Positions 60,504-64,000 of a stretch of 64,000 nucleotides of DNA are shown here, piece after piece. Under the pieces are notes generated by a model. It did no database searches, was not told where the DNA came from, and worked only from the letters and a program-made list of their open reading frames with translations. A program made the translations under genes and the position numbers. The stretch is from Mucilaginibacter sp. KACC 22063 (GTDB lineage: Bacteria > Bacteroidota > Bacteroidia > Sphingobacteriales > Sphingobacteriaceae), in contig NZ_CP117877.1 of assembly GCF_028736115.1 (NCBI RefSeq), positions 1,798,001 through 1,862,000 of the forward strand. Reading direction: 5' to 3'. The number at the start of each line of letters is the position of its first letter. Position 1 is the first letter of the stretch.

Positions 60504-61088
60504 ATGTTTACCGGAATAATTGAAACCCTTGGCCGTGTTACGGATCTTTATAAAGATGGGGGCAACCTGCATATCACTGTCGAATCAACTATCGCATCAG
60601 AATTAAGGATTGATCAGTCTGTAGCCCACAATGGGGTTTGTTTAACAGTTGTGGCGCTTGCCGATGGCCTGCACACGGTTACTGCCATTGAAGAAACGTT
60701 AAATAAAACCAATCTGGCTTATCTTAAAGCGGGGGATGAGATCAACCTGGAGCGTTGCATGCAAATGAACGCCCGCTTAGACGGCCATATTGTGCAGGGG
60801 CACGTAGATCAAACAGCTGTTTGTAGATCTGTTGAGGAAATGGACGGCAGCTGGGTATATACTTTCGAGTATGATGCCGGTATAGGTAACGTTACCGTTG
60901 AAAAGGGTTCTATTTGTGTAAATGGTATTAGCCTTACGGTGGTAAACTCAACAGATAACGGTTTTTCGGTGGCGATTATTCCATACACTTACGAGCATAC
61001 CAATTTGCATAATATAAAAGCCGGCGACACAGTAAACCTTGAATTTGATATCATTGGTAAATATGTCGCCAGGCTAATGAAGCGTTAA
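60504..61088 (+). CDS. ribE: Riboflavin synthase (alpha subunit)
   Basis: Trimeric enzyme that dismutates 6,7-dimethyl-8-ribityllumazine to riboflavin. The 194 residues contain two homologous lumazine-binding barrels: MFTGIIETLGRV, SVAHNGVCLTVV and NARLDGHIVQGHVDQTA in the first; GSICVNGISLTVV, SVAIIPYTYEHTNL and FDIIGKYVARL in the second. It is monocistronic, with no other rib genes nearby. A TAGTTTTG -7 box immediately precedes it. Its stop overlaps that of the convergent TPR gene by four bases. Confidence 0.96.
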   Translation: MFTGIIETLGRVTDLYKDGGNLHITVESTIASELRIDQSVAHNGVCLTVVALADGLHTVTAIEETLNKTNLAYLKAGDEINLERCMQMNARLDGHIVQGHVDQTAVCRSVEEMDGSWVYTFEYDAGIGNVTVEKGSICVNGISLTVVNSTDNGFSVAIIPYTYEHTNLHNIKAGDTVNLEFDIIGKYVARLMKR

Positions 61089-62230
61089 CGATGTAATTCG
61101 TTGATTCGGTGACTGGTATATTCGATAAATGATTGCTGGCTATCTGCCGGTGGTTTAGACGAGATATACTTTTTATAATATCTTACAGCCATTAAAGTGT
61201 CTTTCAGTGAGACATCATAAATAGCAGCCATAGCATAAAGTGCCATCGGTTTCTCGCCGAATGTTAGTCCGCGCTGATAAGCCGCTATCGCCTTTTTAGG
61301 CAAATGCATTTGATCGTAGCAATCGCCGATCTCGCTGTAATAGCTGTTTGTAGCTGGGGATATACCTTCGTTAATGGCTTTTTGCAGATAATAAATCGCT
61401 TTAGCGTTGTCTTTTAAAGCCTTATGGCTTAGGCCTAAATAGTAATAAGAAGTTTCAGTTTGGGTATCGGTACTGTCGAGCATGTGCAGGGTTTTAATGC
61501 ACTCCTTATATTTTTTAAGCCTGAACTCTGCTATACCCTTGTAGTTGATTACCTGCGTGGATTGTGCCTGGTTATTGATCAGCCTGGTGCAGATGTCTAT
61601 CATTTCCGGATACTTCTTCAAATTGAAATCTACCTGCATTTTACCCGTCAACAGTAAAATGTTCGATGTATCAGCATGTAATGCCACATCAATTATTTTT
61701 TCTGCCTGCTCAAACTGTTTAAAACCGATCATTGCCGTAGAAAGATCATAGGCTACGTCACCATTCTCGGGGTTGATTTTGTTAGCTTTTTGCAGGTAAA
61801 CCAAGTTAGCAACGATATCACCCGTGTTTTTGCTAAGAGTAGCTAACTGCCTGTAAACGCTAAAGTTTGTACTGTCGATTTTAAGGATGCGTTTGTAATA
61901 GGCGAGTGATTTTGCATTATTACCCCGCCGCATTTGGATGCTGGCCATGCTGAACAATACCGAAAGATTGGTGGAATCAATACTGTACAGGCGTTGATAA
62001 TAAGCTTCGGCATCGGGCAACCGGCCTGCCTGGTTTGAGGCATAGGCCAGCTGCGCAAGTACCTTATTGTTTAGGGGTTCAGGATAGGTCTTTTTAAGCA
62101 GATCGGCAGCTTCACCAAATTTTTGTGTCTGGTAAAGTTCAATCAAAGTTGAGTCGGTTTTTGTAGTACTGTTTTGAGCAAATGTTGCCGCACACATTAG
62201 CAACAGAACAAGGCTGAGGCAAAATTTCAT
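61085..62230 (-). CDS. Secreted tetratricopeptide-repeat protein
   Basis: A 381-residue protein with a signal peptide (1-18, ending TFAQ) and about nine TPR units between ~25 and 365 (for example LSVLFSMASIQMRRGNNAKSLAYYKRILKIDST and TSYYYLGLSHKALKDNAKAIYYLQKAINEG). These form a superhelical scaffold for protein binding in the periplasm. No catalytic domain is present. Partners are unknown. It is divergent from the coiled-coil gene and convergent with ribE. Confidence 0.92.
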   Translation of the reverse strand: MKFCLSLVLLLMCAATFAQNSTTKTDSTLIELYQTQKFGEAADLLKKTYPEPLNNKVLAQLAYASNQAGRLPDAEAYYQRLYSIDSTNLSVLFSMASIQMRRGNNAKSLAYYKRILKIDSTNFSVYRQLATLSKNTGDIVANLVYLQKANKINPENGDVAYDLSTAMIGFKQFEQAEKIIDVALHADTSNILLLTGKMQVDFNLKKYPEMIDICTRLINNQAQSTQVINYKGIAEFRLKKYKECIKTLHMLDSTDTQTETSYYYLGLSHKALKDNAKAIYYLQKAINEGISPATNSYYSEIGDCYDQMHLPKKAIAAYQRGLTFGEKPMALYAMAAIYDVSLKDTLMAVRYYKKYISSKPPADSQQSFIEYTSHRINELHR

Positions 62231-62325
62231 AGGTTGTTATTTTTAACTAAGTTATTAGTTGATATTGATATGTCAAACACTTTTTGAAAAAAGATGTTAA
62301 CTAATTGAATCAATATTTAAAACAA

Positions 62326-62616
62326 ATGGATAAGATTAGGAAATTTGAATTGATGGAGAAGATCGTCCGTGAGTTGGAGGATTTAAGAAACAGCCAGCAG
62401 GCATGTGTTCAAAAGCTTTCTAAAATTGAGGTGGACAATATCGAATTAGGTGATAAACGTTTGGAAAAAGATCTTCCTGATATGCACCAGCGTATTGCTG
62501 ATAACCTTGACAACATAAGCTCAATACTTGACAGCTTTGCTGAACAAACCAATGAGTTCAGTAACAAAAATAATATCTCTGCTTTGAAAGAGCAGGAAGC
62601 TATTAGCAACAGGTAA
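62326..62616 (+). CDS. Small coiled-coil protein
   Basis: An unrecognised 96-residue acidic cytoplasmic protein, mostly helical: MDKIRKFELMEKIVRELEDLRNSQQACVQKL is one amphipathic helix, and DKRLEKDLPDMHQRIADNLDNISSILDSFAEQTNEF is a second. A coiled-coil dimer is likely. The longest frame starts at TTG 62305; ATG 62326 was used. It is monocistronic with a strong terminator. Confidence 0.7.
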   Translation: MDKIRKFELMEKIVRELEDLRNSQQACVQKLSKIEVDNIELGDKRLEKDLPDMHQRIADNLDNISSILDSFAEQTNEFSNKNNISALKEQEAISNR

Positions 62617-62636
62617 TCTTCTTCATTTAAGATAAA

Positions 62637-62674
62637 AACAATAAAAGCCAGGCATTTGCCTGGCTTTTATTGTT
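62637..62674. terminator. Bidirectional terminator between the coiled-coil gene and the unknown secreted gene
   Basis: An 18-bp perfect stem (62637-62654 / 62657-62674, core AAAAGCCAGGCA / TGCCTGGCTTTT) with a two-base gap; in practice the loop is larger. Confidence 0.93.
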
Positions 62675-62679
62675 TAATG

Positions 62680-63666
62680 CTATTGATACTGTATGTAAAT
62701 GGGAGCAGGTGTTAAACTCAGCACTTCCTTGGGTGTCATCATGCGGTTGGGCACTTTTTTTATATCGTTCTTATAAAAAAGCTTAAATCCCGTGAATTCA
62801 ACAGGTTCCCCAGCGACGAAGTATTTATAGGTGCGTTTTTTTAATTCCGGTCCGCCCCAGCCATCCATATCCATCACAAATTGAATGTTAGGGTCTAACT
62901 TAATGTTTTTATAGTTGGTCACCATGCGCTTAGTGAAACGATGTACCACAAATATTTTAGGCGGCAGATTGTATTTATCACAAAGTGAGCTTAGGTATTT
63001 GATTACAAAGTTTATATCATCTGCATCAAATGTTCCTATACGTTTGCCCGGCACGCTGCCTTCTTTCATCGAAAATTCGGGATCAATACCGAAATGCACG
63101 TTAGGCATTTTCAAGTATTTCTCTAACAGGGGAAGTTCTTTTTGAACAGTGCTGTAGCCTACCTGTATATCCAAAAATACCAGGGCATTAATCGGTTTAG
63201 CCATTTCAATTACTTTATCAATCTGGCTAAAAGGCATACGCAGATTGTGGAGGCCATTAGCGCCGGCATCGGCTTGTGCAGTTACACAGATATAATGAAG
63301 CGCCGGTTTAACCGGTACTTCCGGATCTGCAGCCTCCCAGTTTTTTACTTCAGCCCTAAGTTTTTCCCGCATTACTGATGGTTCATACTGACCAAGCACC
63401 CCCATGTTTTTGGAATACATATTGCCATAGTATGCAACCACCCTATAAAACGGCAGAATTGCACCCGGTTTTGGATAAGGTGCATTCTTCACCGGCCACT
63501 TACCGGTTGTGTCACCGTGGACCAGATGTAGCATCAACGAATCATAACGGGCAGTATCGAGGTTAGCAGGCTTTAAAGTGCTATCGGGTTGTATTGTTTG
63601 CGCTGTTGACTTAAAAGAATATGCAGCGAAGCAGATTGCTATGGTAAGTTTAAGAATGTTTTTCAA
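62680..63666 (-). CDS. Secreted protein of unknown function, TIM-barrel-like pattern
   Basis: A 328-residue protein with a signal peptide (1-22, ending STAQ). Alternating strand/helix wording suggests an alpha/beta barrel: FYRVVAYYGNMYSKNMGVLG, ALHYICVTAQADAG, INALVFLDIQVGYSTVQKEL, NVHFGIDPEFSM, PKIFVVHRFTKRMV and IQFVMDMDGWGGPELKKRTY. Acidic residues at strand ends (LDIQ, IDPEF, MDMDGWGG) could form a metal or glycosidase site. No family was recognised and the barrel idea is tentative. Its mRNA ends at the shared terminator. Confidence 0.75.
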   Translation of the reverse strand: MKNILKLTIAICFAAYSFKSTAQTIQPDSTLKPANLDTARYDSLMLHLVHGDTTGKWPVKNAPYPKPGAILPFYRVVAYYGNMYSKNMGVLGQYEPSVMREKLRAEVKNWEAADPEVPVKPALHYICVTAQADAGANGLHNLRMPFSQIDKVIEMAKPINALVFLDIQVGYSTVQKELPLLEKYLKMPNVHFGIDPEFSMKEGSVPGKRIGTFDADDINFVIKYLSSLCDKYNLPPKIFVVHRFTKRMVTNYKNIKLDPNIQFVMDMDGWGGPELKKRTYKYFVAGEPVEFTGFKLFYKNDIKKVPNRMMTPKEVLSLTPAPIYIQYQ

Positions 63667-63737
63667 GTGCGTTATTTATAGATTGCTACAAATAACGCAT
63701 TTTAATTTCAGGAGTTTTAATTGATGCGTAAGTTTCG

Positions 63738-64000
63738 TTATTCACCCGCACCATCAATGCTCTTACCCTTCATAGCATGGCTGATAGCCATATCCATTAC
63801 ACGTTCGGCAAAAGGGCGGGTATACTCGTTCAGTTCATCAATCTTTTTCAGTATCGCGTCTTTATCGCCACCGGTAAGTGCATCTTGTAATGCCTTTACA
63901 TAGGCCTGTGTTTGTGCAAGTTCTTCAATAGAAAGATATTCGCGGTTCTTTTCCATGAAGCGCTGTGCGGTATAAACCATCTGCTCGCCTTCCGTGCGGG
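63738..64000 (-). CDS. C-terminal part of an Hsp70-family chaperone (HscA/DnaK-like)
   Basis: The frame is open to the window edge. The visible 86 residues read RTEGEQMVYTAQRFMEKN, then LSIEELAQTQAYVKALQDALTGGDKDAILKKIDELNEYTRPFAERVMDMAISHAMKGK. This is the helical lid of an Hsp70. The ending KSIDGAGE lacks the DnaK EEVD-like tail, which points to the Fe-S-assembly chaperone HscA, but the ATPase domain lies outside the window. An internal ATG at 63980 is not the true start. Confidence 0.8.
   Translation of the reverse strand, partial: RTEGEQMVYTAQRFMEKNREYLSIEELAQTQAYVKALQDALTGGDKDAILKKIDELNEYTRPFAERVMDMAISHAMKGKSIDGAGE

Noticed and set aside
60447..60504. FMN riboswitch upstream of ribE
   Set aside because: The likely promoter box is only seven bases from the start codon, so there is no room, and no RFN-element consensus was seen.

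Overview
The window looks like chromosomal DNA from a Bacteroidota bacterium, most likely family Sphingobacteriaceae (Mucilaginibacter/Pedobacter-like). The genus is an inference and was not tested by any search. Supporting signs are many matches to the Bacteroidota -7 promoter box (TAnnTTTG) just upstream of genes, three TonB-dependent receptors with carboxypeptidase-like N-terminal domains, a short primary sigma factor without region 1.1, type III and type II glutamine synthetases, a siroheme sulfite reductase with a HEPN-like tail, and GTCATTGCGAGG-type palindromic intergenic repeats. No rRNA, tRNA, CRISPR array, insertion sequence or prophage was seen.

Layout. 1-8.7 kb: nuoC-nuoD without other nuo genes but coupled to pdxH, then yqgE, a Sua5-type tRNA-modification gene, yceI, endonuclease V, the primary sigma factor, a metallo-hydrolase and lpdA. 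9-23.7 kb: an Oar-like TonB receptor, purM, a CLC transporter, glnN, tonB, grpE-dnaJ, ftsE, and a divergent acyl-CoA reductase/ferredoxin pair. 24-28.7 kb: a nitrogen block with type II glutamine synthetase, an ammonium transporter and a porin. 28.8-40.4 kb: a sulfur block. 40.6-54.9 kb: mostly housekeeping, including a DisA-like protein, cspA, lepB, an mhqO/mhqD-like operon ending in a Crp/Fnr regulator, a secreted ENPP-type phosphodiesterase, a large M14 peptidase, an APC permease and a phospholipase C-like protein. 55-60 kb: a probable metal-handling operon (Cys-rich peptide, TonB receptor, PepSY protein, heavy-metal-binding lipoprotein). 60-64 kb: NUDIX, riboflavin synthase, a TPR protein, unknowns, and the C-terminus of an Hsp70/HscA chaperone running off the end.

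Main discovery candidate: two unlisted short ORFs encode poly-cysteine leader peptides at the two outward-facing promoters of the sulfur block. One (39856-39915, minus; 19 aa with Cys-Cys-Cys) precedes the six-gene sulfate assimilation operon. It is followed by an intrinsic terminator 12 nt before the first structural gene and by a mutually exclusive 7-bp antiterminator pairing whose upstream arm lies in the last codons of the leader ORF. This is the geometry expected for cysteine-sensing ribosome-mediated attenuation. The other (28837-28905, plus; 22 aa with 7 Cys, five of them terminal) precedes a TonB-dependent receptor at the other end of the block, suggesting that this receptor imports a sulfur compound. 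The promoters of the two units and of the adjacent rrf2 gene share a TACTAT...ATAGAC-like motif. Together they suggest a cysteine-responsive regulon combining an Rrf2 repressor with poly-Cys leader peptides.

Starts of about 20 genes were moved to internal ATGs where the longest ORF began at TTG, overlapped a divergent promoter, or read through a terminator.
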